Origin: Defluviicoccus sp.
Lineage (GTDB): Bacteria; Pseudomonadota; Alphaproteobacteria; MPNO01
Assembly (NCBI GenBank): GCA_028820505.1
Contig: JAPPIT010000002.1
Coordinates: 1 to 44,853, forward strand
Length of the DNA: 44,853 bases
Reading direction: 5' to 3'
Positions 25,226 through 32,956 of this stretch are shown piece after piece. A program made the translations under genes and the position numbers. The notes below the pieces were generated by a model. That model ran no database searches. It was given only the letters and a program-made list of their open reading frames with translations, and was not told the origin of the DNA. The stretch's first letter is position 1. Each line of letters opens with the position of its first letter.

Positions 25226-26143
25226 CTATCCCAGCCTGATCCGGGGATCGAGGCGGGCGTTGATCAGGTCGGACGCCAGCGTGAGCACGATATAGGCGAG
25301 GGACACGAAGACGAGGATCGACTGCACCACCGGGAAGTCGCTGCGGAGGATCGACTCGTAGGCGAGCAGGCCGATGCCGTTGAGCGCGAAGACGGTCTCG
25401 ACGATCACCGAGCCCCCGAGCAGAAAACCCAGCGACACCGCCGACAGGGACACCACCGGGAGAATGGCGTTCCTGAGCGCGTGCTTGAAGAACACCGCGC
25501 CGGGCCTGAGCCCCTTCGCCCGCGCGGTGCGGATGAAGTCCGCTTCGAGGACCTCCAGCATCCCGGTCCGGGTAAGCCGCATCAGCGCCGGCATCACCGC
25601 CGTACCCAGCGCCACGGTCGGCAGTATGAAATGGGCGAAACTGGACGAGCCCGAGATCGGCAGCCACCGCAGCAATACGCCGAACAGGTAGATCAGGATC
25701 AGCCCGAACCAGAAATTCGGGATCGCCTGTCCGAACACCGCCACCCCGAGCGCCGCCCGGTCTATGGACGTATTGGCCCTGATCGCGGCCAGCACCCCGA
25801 GCGGGATGGCGATCGCCAGCGCGAGCACGAGGGAATAGAGCGACAGCAGTATCGTCACCCCGACCCGTTCCAGGATCAGGTCCATCACGGGCTCGTTGGT
25901 GAACAGCGACTGGCCGAGATCGCCGCCCAGCGCGTTCGCTGCCCAGCTCAGATATTGTTCGTGCAGCGGCCGGTCGAGGCCGTAGAGCGCCGCGATCTCG
26001 GCGATCTCGGCGGGGCTCGCGTCCTCACCGGCGAGGTCGGCCGCGAGATCTCCCGACACGCGCAGGAGCGCGAAACCGATGACGGAGACCGTGATCGCCA
26101 CCAGCACGGCCACGGCCAGCCTCTGAACGAAAAACCGTCCCAC
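25226..26143 (-). CDS. ABC transporter permease, DppB/OppB type
   Basis: A 305-residue membrane protein with the canonical DppB start (MGRFFVQRLAVAVLVAITVS), the YGLDRPLHEQYLSWA loop, about six transmembrane segments and the EAA loop FIRTARAKGLRPGAVFFKHA. It begins 27 bp after the ligJ stop, so ligJ is very probably co-transcribed with the transporter. A binding-protein gene would normally precede it; here ligJ occupies that place. Confidence 0.92.
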   Translation of the reverse strand: MGRFFVQRLAVAVLVAITVSVIGFALLRVSGDLAADLAGEDASPAEIAEIAALYGLDRPLHEQYLSWAANALGGDLGQSLFTNEPVMDLILERVGVTILLSLYSLVLALAIAIPLGVLAAIRANTSIDRAALGVAVFGQAIPNFWFGLILIYLFGVLLRWLPISGSSSFAHFILPTVALGTAVMPALMRLTRTGMLEVLEADFIRTARAKGLRPGAVFFKHALRNAILPVVSLSAVSLGFLLGGSVIVETVFALNGIGLLAYESILRSDFPVVQSILVFVSLAYIVLTLASDLINARLDPRIRLG

Positions 26144-26170
26144 CGGCGGCTCTCCGGCTAGCGGCGACGC

Positions 26171-27184
26171 TCAGGCATCGAGATTGAAGACGCGGCGCGC
26201 GTTGCCGGCGAGGATCTTGTCCTTGTCGGAATCGGACAGCCAGTCGAACCCCTTGATATGGTGCGCGACGTCGTCCATATGGCGCCCGGTATCGGGGTTT
26301 ATCGACGAGCCGACGCCGGGACACTCGGCGCCGAACAGGCACCGGTCGACACCCGCGACCCTGATCAGCAGTTCGATCGCCTCCGGCGTGTAGAGGACGG
26401 TGTCGTAGTAGAGCCGCCGCATGCGCCGGCTGAAGCGTTCGGCGCCTTCGCGGCGTAGCGTGCCGGATTCGAACCGTCCGAGCTGGTACGGGATCGCGCC
26501 CCCGCCGTGGCTGACGACGATCTTGAGATCCGGGAAATCGTCGAGCACCTGGGAGTTGACCAGACCGTAGACCGCCGTCGTCTCCTCGTTGATGAAGCGG
26601 AGCGAATAGGGCTCGCGCTCGGACCGGGACCCGGTGCCGTGGATATGGGCCGGCACGTCGAACTCGCACAGCTTCTCGTAGAGCGGATACCAGTAGCGGT
26701 CGCCGAGGGCGGGCGGGTGGACGCCGGTATTCTCATAGGGGTCGGGGTTCAGCAGGCAGCCCTTGAAGCCGAGTTCCGAGATGCACCGCTCCAGCTCCCG
26801 GATCGCCATGTCGAGCGGCTCGCCGCAGGGCTGCGGCAGGCCGGCGATCCCGATAAACCGGTCCGGGTAGAGCTGCGTCTCCCGGTGGATCATGTCGTTG
26901 CATTCCTCGTGAAACCACTGGACGAGCCTCGCCGGCTTTTCGGAATGCATGAGCTGGAACGGGCGCGGCGAGACCAGCTGCATGTCGGTCCCGAGCGCAT
27001 CGATATAGCCCATGTGGCTGTGTCCGGAGCCGGGGAAATGTTTCTTCTCGACGGATTCTCGGATGTCGTCGTCGCTGACGTTCACCCGGCCGCGCCCGTG
27101 CGAGCCGCGATGGGCCAGCAGCGTCGCCTTGTAGGCCCACAGCTCGGAAGGCGCGCTCACATGGGCGTGGCAATCGATGATCAT
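26171..27184 (-). CDS. ligJ: 4-oxalomesaconate hydratase LigJ
   Basis: A 337-residue amidohydrolase-superfamily protein that I recognise as LigJ. The start MIIDCHAHVS, the segment ELWAYKATLLAHRGSHGRG, GTDMQLVSPRPFQLM, GFKGCLLNPDPYE, VVSHGGGAIPYQLGRFES and GAECPGVGSSINPDTGR closely follow the Sphingobium SYK-6 enzyme as I remember it. LigJ hydrates 4-oxalomesaconate to 4-carboxy-4-hydroxy-2-oxoadipate in the protocatechuate 4,5-cleavage and gallate pathways. Metal ligands begin with H6 and H8. A strong GGAGGGG precedes the ATG. It is the first gene of a seven-gene operon with an ABC importer, an aldolase and an extradiol dioxygenase. LigC and LigI (needed from protocatechuate) are absent, which favours a gallate-type substrate. 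Confidence 0.93.
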   Translation of the reverse strand: MIIDCHAHVSAPSELWAYKATLLAHRGSHGRGRVNVSDDDIRESVEKKHFPGSGHSHMGYIDALGTDMQLVSPRPFQLMHSEKPARLVQWFHEECNDMIHRETQLYPDRFIGIAGLPQPCGEPLDMAIRELERCISELGFKGCLLNPDPYENTGVHPPALGDRYWYPLYEKLCEFDVPAHIHGTGSRSEREPYSLRFINEETTAVYGLVNSQVLDDFPDLKIVVSHGGGAIPYQLGRFESGTLRREGAERFSRRMRRLYYDTVLYTPEAIELLIRVAGVDRCLFGAECPGVGSSINPDTGRHMDDVAHHIKGFDWLSDSDKDKILAGNARRVFNLDA

Positions 27185-27216
27185 GTCCCCTCCGCTCGTC
27201 CAGCGATGTCCGCAGT

Positions 27217-27269
27217 ACTATAGGCGAGTTCCCGAAGCGGCCAAGATCGGGCGGTGCCTCCCGCACCGC
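27217..27269 (-). promoter_or_regulatory. Candidate promoter and operator of the ligJ operon
   Basis: Reading on the minus strand: a perfect inverted repeat GCGGTGC-N5-GCACCGC (27269-27251), then TTGGCC (27244-27239), 16 bases, and TATAGT (27222-27217), about 33 bp before the ligJ ATG. The palindrome sits just upstream of the -35, where an activator would bind. No regulator gene is adjacent. Confidence 0.5.
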
Positions 27270-27292
27270 GTCATGCGCGGACTTGCTCCGGT

Positions 27293-27349
27293 TTAGCCCC
27301 AATCCTGTCAACAGCATCAAAGTCATAAAGTGAACGGTATTGGGGCTAA
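27293..27349. repeat. 11-bp inverted repeat in an AT-richer stretch
   Basis: TTAGCCCCAAT (27293-27303) and ATTGGGGCTAA (27339-27349) flank 35 bases that are clearly less GC-rich than the surroundings. This may be a remnant of a small mobile element or a long-loop hairpin. The rest of 27350-27578 holds no recognised gene; a short plus-strand frame (QRVMERIGADADVVEMPVQS...) is open there but has no good start. Confidence 0.4.
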
Positions 27350-27578
27350 CTCAGCGTCTGTGTTCGGTCAGCGGGTGATGGAGCGGATCGGTGCCGATGC
27401 CGATGTGGTGGAAATGCCGGTCCAGTCGCGCTCCTTCGGCGCACCGATCTTCATCCACTCCGAATTCTCACCCGTGACCGAACGAACACGCCGGAGGTGT
27501 CATGGCGGAATCGTCCGGAGCTGCTGTCGCTGTAGGATCGTTCCGTGGTCGTTCGCCAGGCGACCGGCGCCCTGCCCT

Positions 27579-28928
27579 TCAGACGACACCGAAGGCAAGC
27601 ATCGCGTCGGCGACCTTCTTGAAGCCCGCGATATTCGCTCCCCTCACATAGTCGACGTAGCCGCCGCCAGCCTCTCCATGGCGCACGCAGGCGGCGTGAA
27701 TGTCGCGCATGATCGTCCGCAGCGCCCTCGCGAGATCGTCCTCGTCCCTGTAAAGTCTGGCGGCGTTCTGGCTCATCTCGAGGCCCGACATGGCAACGCC
27801 GCCCGCGTTGGACGCCTTGCCCGGAGCGAAACAGATCCGCGCTTCCTGAAACACGTCGACCGCTTCCGTCGCGCAGGGCATGTTTGCGCCCTCGCTGACT
27901 GCGACGCAGCCGTTCTGGAGCAGTTGCCTGGCGTCGTCGGCCAGCAGTTCGTTCTGGGTCGCGCACGGAAGCGCCACCTCGCAGGGCACGCCCCACGGCC
28001 GTGCAGCGGGATGAAACTGCGCGCCGGGAAATTCATCGGCATAGGCCGAGATGCGGTTGCCCCGCTGCTTCTTGTGTTCCTTCACCCAGTCGAGTTTCTC
28101 CTGCGTGATGCCGGCGGGGTCGTGTACGAAGCCGCTCGAGTCGCTGAGCGTCACGGGCCTGCCGCCGTGCTGCAGAATTGCTTCGGCCGCATGGCATGCG
28201 ACATTTCCCGACCCGGAAACCGCCGCGCGCTTTCCATCGATCGCGTCTCCCCTATGGCCAAGCATTTCCTCCAGGAAGTACACGGCTCCGTAGCCCGTGG
28301 CCTCGGGGCGCAGCAGCGAGCCTCCGAACTCAAGCCCCTTGCCCGTCAGCACGCCCTCGAAGGCGTTTGTCAGCCGCTTGTACTGGCCGAACATGTAGCC
28401 GATCTCCCGCGCGCCGACGCCGATATCGCCGGCCGGAACGTCGATGGTGGCGCCGATATGGCGGTAGAGCTCGGTCATGAAGCTCTGGCAGAACTTCATG
28501 ATCTCGTGCTGGCTGCGGCCCTTGGGATCGAAGTCGGCGCCTCCCTTGCCGCCGCCCATGGGAAGGCCGGTGAGCGAGTTCTTGAAGATCTGCTCGAAGC
28601 CGAGGAACTTCAGGACACTCTGGTTGACCGAGGGGTGAAAGCGGATGCCGCCCTTGTAGGGGCCGATGGAGTTGTTGAACTGCACGCGATAACCCCGGTT
28701 CACATGCAACTCATTGTCGTCGTCGGCCCAGACCACCCGGAAACTTATCACCCGGTCCGGCTCCGCCATGCGCTCGAGCACCCTGATCTTGGCATAGACC
28801 GGGTATTCGTGGACGAAGGGAACGACGCTCCTGGCGACCTCGTGGACGGCCTGATGAAACTCTGTTTCGCCGGGATTGCGGCTGACGATCCAGTCCATGA
28901 ATTCCGACAGCGCCGCACCGCCTGACAT
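27579..28928 (-). CDS. gdhA: NADP-specific glutamate dehydrogenase
   Basis: A 449-residue glutamate dehydrogenase of the hexameric GdhA class (usual length 445-450). The substrate lysine K92 in GPYKGGIRFHP and the catalytic lysine K128 in LPMGGGKGG are present, with DVPAGDIGVGAREIGYMFG next. The cofactor domain carries SGSGNVACHAAEAI, and the late SNAGGVAMSGLEMSQN is typical. It converts 2-oxoglutarate and ammonium to glutamate in the cytoplasm. I chose ATG 28928 because GGAGG lies 7 bases before it; ATG 28940 would add four residues. It stands as a single gene, and its relation to the neighbouring catabolic operons is not obvious. Confidence 0.95.
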   Translation of the reverse strand: MSGGAALSEFMDWIVSRNPGETEFHQAVHEVARSVVPFVHEYPVYAKIRVLERMAEPDRVISFRVVWADDDNELHVNRGYRVQFNNSIGPYKGGIRFHPSVNQSVLKFLGFEQIFKNSLTGLPMGGGKGGADFDPKGRSQHEIMKFCQSFMTELYRHIGATIDVPAGDIGVGAREIGYMFGQYKRLTNAFEGVLTGKGLEFGGSLLRPEATGYGAVYFLEEMLGHRGDAIDGKRAAVSGSGNVACHAAEAILQHGGRPVTLSDSSGFVHDPAGITQEKLDWVKEHKKQRGNRISAYADEFPGAQFHPAARPWGVPCEVALPCATQNELLADDARQLLQNGCVAVSEGANMPCATEAVDVFQEARICFAPGKASNAGGVAMSGLEMSQNAARLYRDEDDLARALRTIMRDIHAACVRHGEAGGGYVDYVRGANIAGFKKVADAMLAFGVV

Positions 28929-29339
28929 TTCTGCCTCCATTCCCCCGGCTTGCCGCCAGCGCGTCCTTCGACATGGGCTAACCGGGCGCATTTCAAGATT
29001 TCCACGCGCTCGGGGACGGTCGCCCCGCAATTGAGCGGTCGGGTCACATATTCGCGCTTTCCGATTCTCGGCTTGCCATATCGGCCGAGTGTGGATTGGC
29101 GCCCCAACGGCGGCAAGCGCTACTTCGCCCGGACCTTCAGCCTCCCGCAATGGCGCGTTTGCCGTCTAGCGAGGGGGCGGGGTTTCGGATCGAAGCTCAT
29201 GCGGCAGGGCCCGTCCAAGGTTGAGTGAACCGCCCGGCAGGAAGGGAACGCGGTCGGGGTCCCGTCCGGCGGCGCCTGCGAACCGGCCGCGCCCCGTTCT
29301 CCTTCTCGATCTCCCATTCCGCGAGCAGGGGACGGACGA
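28929..29339. other. 411-bp gap upstream of gdhA
   Basis: No supported gene. It should hold the gdhA promoter on the minus strand. Open frames on both strands here lack homology I can recognise and have no convincing ribosome-binding sites. Its left boundary with the truncated dehydrogenase marks a sequence break. Confidence 0.4.
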
Positions 29340-29912
29340 TTACCGGTCCGACGATCCGCATGATCTTGTCGCGGTGTTGGCCTCGAGCCCCGCCTTGGAG
29401 GGTCCGTAGGCGCCGCAACCCGGCATGTACATGGCGTTCAGCGACGTGGTGACGTTGACGATCCGCCCCCAGCCCCGCTCGATCGTGTGCGGCGCGGCAA
29501 GCGCCGCCATCACGTGGCTGCCGACCGTGTTGACCTCGACCGTGCGGCGCCAGCGTCCGAGGTCGTTTTCCCAGAATTTCTCCGGGTCGTCGAACAGGCC
29601 GAGGCCGTTCGCGGGCGGGCCGATGCCGGCATCGTTGACCAGGATGTCGAGACCGCCCGAGAAGTCCAGGGTCGCCGCGATCGCGGAACGGACCGCCGCC
29701 TCGTCGCTCACGTCGGCCGCCTGCGCGAACGCCCGGTCGTCGCCCACCTCCCCGGCGACCCGCGCGCGGGCGCTGTCGAGCGCCTTCGCGTCGACGTCCA
29801 CGAGGCTCACCCTGGCCCCGGCGCGCGCCAGCCCGAGCGCCATCGCAAGGCCCAGCCCGCGCGCGCCTCCCGTGACCAGCGCGGTCCGTCCCGCCAGATC
29901 CTCAAGCTGAAT
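29340..29912 (-). pseudogene. Truncated short-chain dehydrogenase/reductase with lost start codon
   Basis: The frame encodes the first 180 or so residues of an SDR: TALVTGGARGLGLAMALGLA (cofactor motif), DILVNDAGIG, GRIVNVTTSLN and the catalytic AYGPSKAG. At the 5' end a good Shine-Dalgarno sequence (GGGGAGG, 29927-29921) lies 8 bases before ATT at 29912, exactly where ATG is expected (giving ATT-QLEDLAGRTALVTGG), and there is no other start in frame. At the 3' end the SDR match stops after SKAGLEANTA and the frame runs into unrelated sequence and a stop; about 80 C-terminal residues are missing. It lies 67 bp after the CMD-family gene and was probably the last gene of that operon. Confidence 0.7.
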
Positions 29913-29979
29913 CCCTACGGCCTCCCCTCGATCATCCGCCAGTTCGCATCCGATCCGGTTTCGGCCCCCACCGTTCGAT

Positions 29980-30297
29980 CTATTGTGCGATGTCGTCGAT
30001 CCAGCGCAGCGCGGCGACGATGTCGCCGAATGTGGCCGTCGCCGCGAAGGTGACCAGAACCGCCTGACGCAGCGCCGCCACCGGCACGTCTTCCTTCAGC
30101 AATCGCCTTGCATGGGTCTTGAAGCTCGCCTCGTTGCCGACGGTGGCGAAGGCGCCGAGCGTGATGAGTTCGCAGGTGTTGCGGTCGAGCGGGCCCGATT
30201 CCATCACGGCGCTCCGGAGTTCCTGGAAGGACCGGGACGCGTCGGGACTGAACTGCGCCAGGTACTGGACCGGAGTCAGCGGCTTCGACTCGTTCAT
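29980..30297 (-). CDS. Carboxymuconolactone-decarboxylase-family protein
   Basis: A 105-residue all-helical protein of the CMD/AhpD-like family. The core runs GPLDRNTCELITLGAFATVG, NEASFKTHARRLLKEDV and FAATATFGDIVAALRWID. It lacks the CxxC redox pair of AhpD, so it resembles the decarboxylase-type and uncharacterised branches. True CMD decarboxylates 4-carboxymuconolactone in the protocatechuate 3,4-cleavage route, but most small homologues have unknown roles. It follows the OCD-family gene by 10 bp at the end of the minus-strand catabolic operon. Confidence 0.83.
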   Translation of the reverse strand: MNESKPLTPVQYLAQFSPDASRSFQELRSAVMESGPLDRNTCELITLGAFATVGNEASFKTHARRLLKEDVPVAALRQAVLVTFAATATFGDIVAALRWIDDIAQ

Positions 30298-30307
30298 GTC
30301 TTCCCCC

Positions 30308-31279
30308 TCAGGCCTTCTTGACGTTCAACAGGTCGGCAAATTCGATGCCGAGGCCCCGGTCGCGCGCGCGTTCGTAGATCTTCGCCGCTAGCGCGATGTC
30401 CTGGATGCCGGTGCCGACCGACTTGAACAGCGTGATCTGGGTATCGTCGGTGCGCCGGGGCGTGCCGTCCGCGACCACGTTGCAGAGCTCGTGCACCTCG
30501 TCCGGCACGATCGCGTCCGCCGCCTCGATCGCGTCGCCCGCCTCGTTGAGGACGCCGTGCCTTGTGTCGACGACGGTGACGTCGCTGCGCGCGAATGTCT
30601 CGGGGTCGATCTCGCGCTGGTTCGGCCGGGCGGTGCCGACCGAGTTCACGTGCATCCCCGGTTCCAGCCAGGCGCCGTAGAACGCATGCTCGCTCGCCTT
30701 TACCGCGGCCACGACCATGCCGGCCCCGTCGACCGCCGCGCGCGCGTCCCCGACCGGCGCGACTTCGATCCCGAGGCTTTCGGCGTAGGCGGCGGCGAAC
30801 GCTTCGCGGTTTTCCCGGGTCGGGCTGAACACGCGGGCGCCCGCGACCAGGCCGAGCGCGTGCATCGCCTCGAGCTGGACGCGCGCCTCCACCCCCGATC
30901 CCAGCACCGCGACCGTGACCGCTTCGTCGCGGGCGAGGCGCCGCGTCGCCACCGCGCTGGTCGCCCCGGTGCGCAGCGTCGTCAGATGCTGGGCGTCCAT
31001 GATCGCCTTGAGGTCGCCGTCGGCGACGGTGTAGAGGTGGACCTGGTAGCGGACGCCGATTCCGGCGGAGAGGTTCATCGCCTTGAACCCCATCCAGCCG
31101 CTCCGCTCCATCACCACCGGGCCGATGCGCAGGAAGCCGTTCGCCAGCCGGATATTGGTGCGCGGCGGCTGGTTGACGCCGCCCGCGCCTTCCTCCGCGA
31201 AGGCGGCCTCCATCGCCTCGATCGCATCGTTCATGTCGACCGCCGCGAGGACGTCGGCATGGTTGAGGATGAGCGTCAC
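30308..31279 (-). CDS. Ornithine-cyclodeaminase/mu-crystallin-family protein
   Basis: A 323-residue member of the OCD/mu-crystallin family. The substrate-binding lysine is in GFKAMN (about residue 69), the arginine in LTTLRTGATSAVATR, the dinucleotide motif is VAVLGSGVEARVQLEAM, and VVDTRHGVLNEAGD holds the usual aspartate. Members cyclise ornithine, reduce ketimines or dehydrogenate alanine or other amino acids using NAD(P). The start is GTG 31279, preceded by GAGGG, 10 bp after the DapA-family stop. In this aromatic catabolic setting it may act on an imine or amino-acid intermediate, which would fit an N-heteroaromatic substrate, but this is speculation. Confidence 0.87.
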   Translation of the reverse strand: MTLILNHADVLAAVDMNDAIEAMEAAFAEEGAGGVNQPPRTNIRLANGFLRIGPVVMERSGWMGFKAMNLSAGIGVRYQVHLYTVADGDLKAIMDAQHLTTLRTGATSAVATRRLARDEAVTVAVLGSGVEARVQLEAMHALGLVAGARVFSPTRENREAFAAAYAESLGIEVAPVGDARAAVDGAGMVVAAVKASEHAFYGAWLEPGMHVNSVGTARPNQREIDPETFARSDVTVVDTRHGVLNEAGDAIEAADAIVPDEVHELCNVVADGTPRRTDDTQITLFKSVGTGIQDIALAAKIYERARDRGLGIEFADLLNVKKA

Positions 31280-31289
31280 CGGTCCGCCC

Positions 31290-32303
31290 TCACGTCGGGT
31301 AACGACCCCGGTAGAACTCGGAAAACGGCGCGTCCTCCGGCTCGAAGCCGGCGCGCACCAACCCTTCGCGCACCTGCCGCATCTGCGGGTCGGTGAGCTT
31401 CATGATCGGCTGGCGCATGGGGCCGCCGGCATAGCCGTGCAGCCAGGCCTGGTACTTCCACAGATAGCGGTGGATGAAGTTGGCGCCGGCGAAGGTTCCC
31501 TGGACCGCGAAGCGGGTGGCGCGCACCGGCTGGAGCGACCAGTAGACCTCCATCGCCTCCTCGTAGCGCCCCTCGCGCAGCATCTTGAAGTATTTCGGGA
31601 TACGCTCTCCGAAATACTCGTAGTTGCTGGTTCCCATCCATTGCTGGCCGAACATCTCGACGGTCAGCGGCGCGTGCGCTTCCAGCGGGTCGGAGAACAG
31701 GACCGGCTTGTCGCGAATCATCTTCCAGAACTCGTAGTCGCCAGCGATCCCGGGCCGGGCGACCTCGTATTTCACCGCGACGACGTTTTCCAGGTCGCAG
31801 GCGCGCGCGAGCACGTCCGGCGGGTATCCGCTCGGGTGCAGCCGCCCATAGTTCCAGTGCCCCGCCGCGAACAGGCAGACCGCGAGGTCCGTCCGGTCGC
31901 ACACATAGGCGAGATAGTCGTAGAGCCGGTCCCGGGTCTCGGGATAGAACGAGTTGGGGTGGCCCAGCAGCAGCCCGTCCATGCCGATCGCCTCGCCCGC
32001 CTTGCACATTTCGACGATGTCGTCGGGCGTGTCGTGCGTGCCGTGGACCAGGAACTGTTGCCGGCCCGCCGCCTCGTCGACCGCGATCTCCATGAATTGC
32101 CGCATCTCGTCCTTGGTGGTGCCGCATTCCGAGACGATCAGCGCGCCCCAGAACCCCTGCTCGATGTTGCGCCGCACGTCGTGGCGGATCGCCTGCTCGT
32201 TGAGCCCTTTCAGGTCGCCGGTAAAGCTCGGCAGGATGACGTTGCAGCAACCGTGCCAGCGTTCGAGCGCATAGTCCTTCGCCTCGGCGCGCGTGTAATC
32301 CAT
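31290..32303 (-). CDS. DapA-family (class I) aldolase/hydratase-aldolase
   Basis: A 337-residue protein of the dihydrodipicolinate synthase/N-acetylneuraminate lyase family. The Schiff-base lysine is in VVAVKYE (about residue 175), and the barrel motifs ALIVSECGTTKDEMRQFMEI and GLLLGHPNSFYPE are in place. Its long C-terminal part (KYQAWLHGYAGGPMRQPIM) marks an aromatic-catabolism-type branch rather than lysine biosynthesis. The family includes hydratase-aldolases that split pyruvate from ring-cleavage or hydroxybenzylidenepyruvate intermediates. ACGGAG precedes ATG 32303, which lies 11 bp after the GST stop. I infer that it releases pyruvate late in the pathway. Confidence 0.86.
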   Translation of the reverse strand: MDYTRAEAKDYALERWHGCCNVILPSFTGDLKGLNEQAIRHDVRRNIEQGFWGALIVSECGTTKDEMRQFMEIAVDEAAGRQQFLVHGTHDTPDDIVEMCKAGEAIGMDGLLLGHPNSFYPETRDRLYDYLAYVCDRTDLAVCLFAAGHWNYGRLHPSGYPPDVLARACDLENVVAVKYEVARPGIAGDYEFWKMIRDKPVLFSDPLEAHAPLTVEMFGQQWMGTSNYEYFGERIPKYFKMLREGRYEEAMEVYWSLQPVRATRFAVQGTFAGANFIHRYLWKYQAWLHGYAGGPMRQPIMKLTDPQMRQVREGLVRAGFEPEDAPFSEFYRGRYPT

Positions 32304-32314
32304 CTGGGTCTCCG

Positions 32315-32935
32315 TCAGTGCAGGGGGCCGGCGACGAACTTCTCGAATGCCGGGCGGGACTCGAGCCGCGACTGCCACGCCTCGATGTTGGGGAAGGGGG
32401 GACGGTCGGCGACCATCTTGAAGAAACGGTAGATCGAGATGCCGAGCGGGATGTCGGCCATGGTGAGGCGGGCGCCGGCCAGGAAGTCGCGGTCGGCGAG
32501 GCGCTTCTCCGGCACGGCGAGCGCTTGCGTGACGCGTTCTATCGCCGCCCCGATGGCCGCCATGTCGCGCTTCTCGGAGGGCGTGCGGATCAGCCCCAGG
32601 AAAATCGTCGGCATGTGCGGATAGACCGTCGAGAGCTGCCAGTCCATCCAGCGCTCCGCGTCGGCACGCTCGACCGGGTCGACAGGCCACAGATTGCCCG
32701 CGTCGTGCTTGGCCGCCAGGTAGCGCACGATGCTGTTCGACTCCCACAGCACGAACCCGTCATCGTCGACGGTCGGGATCACCCCGTTGGGGTTGAGCGC
32801 CCGGTATTCCGGCGAATCGTTGCCGCCGAACTTGCCGCCGATGTCGATCCGCTCGAACGGAATGCCGGCTTCGCCGCAGCACCAGAGAACCTTCTGCACG
32901 CACATCGAATTGGCGCGGCCCCAGATCTTCAGCAT
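32315..32935 (-). CDS. Glutathione S-transferase family protein
   Basis: A 206-residue GST. The thioredoxin-like N-domain starts MLKIWGRANSMCVQKVLWCC, with a serine where glutathione is activated (S10 region); NPNGVIPTVDDDGFVLWESN contains the cis-proline and the glutathione-contact ES pair. The all-helical C-domain ends with LTMADIPLGISIYRFFKM. In ring-cleavage operons such GSTs can be glutathione-dependent isomerases (maleylpyruvate type), dehalogenases or ether-cleaving enzymes. Together with the gentisate-dioxygenase-like cupin, an isomerase role is attractive but unproven. Confidence 0.88.
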   Translation of the reverse strand: MLKIWGRANSMCVQKVLWCCGEAGIPFERIDIGGKFGGNDSPEYRALNPNGVIPTVDDDGFVLWESNSIVRYLAAKHDAGNLWPVDPVERADAERWMDWQLSTVYPHMPTIFLGLIRTPSEKRDMAAIGAAIERVTQALAVPEKRLADRDFLAGARLTMADIPLGISIYRFFKMVADRPPFPNIEAWQSRLESRPAFEKFVAGPLH

Positions 32936-32956
32936 CGTGCGAGGCTCCGCGGCGGC

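Noticed and set aside
29197-29418. Continuation of the truncated dehydrogenase by a simple frameshift
   Set aside because: The neighbouring minus-strand frame (MRIVGPVIVRPLLAEWEIEK...) does not resemble the missing SDR C-terminus, so a deletion or junction fits better than a single frameshift.
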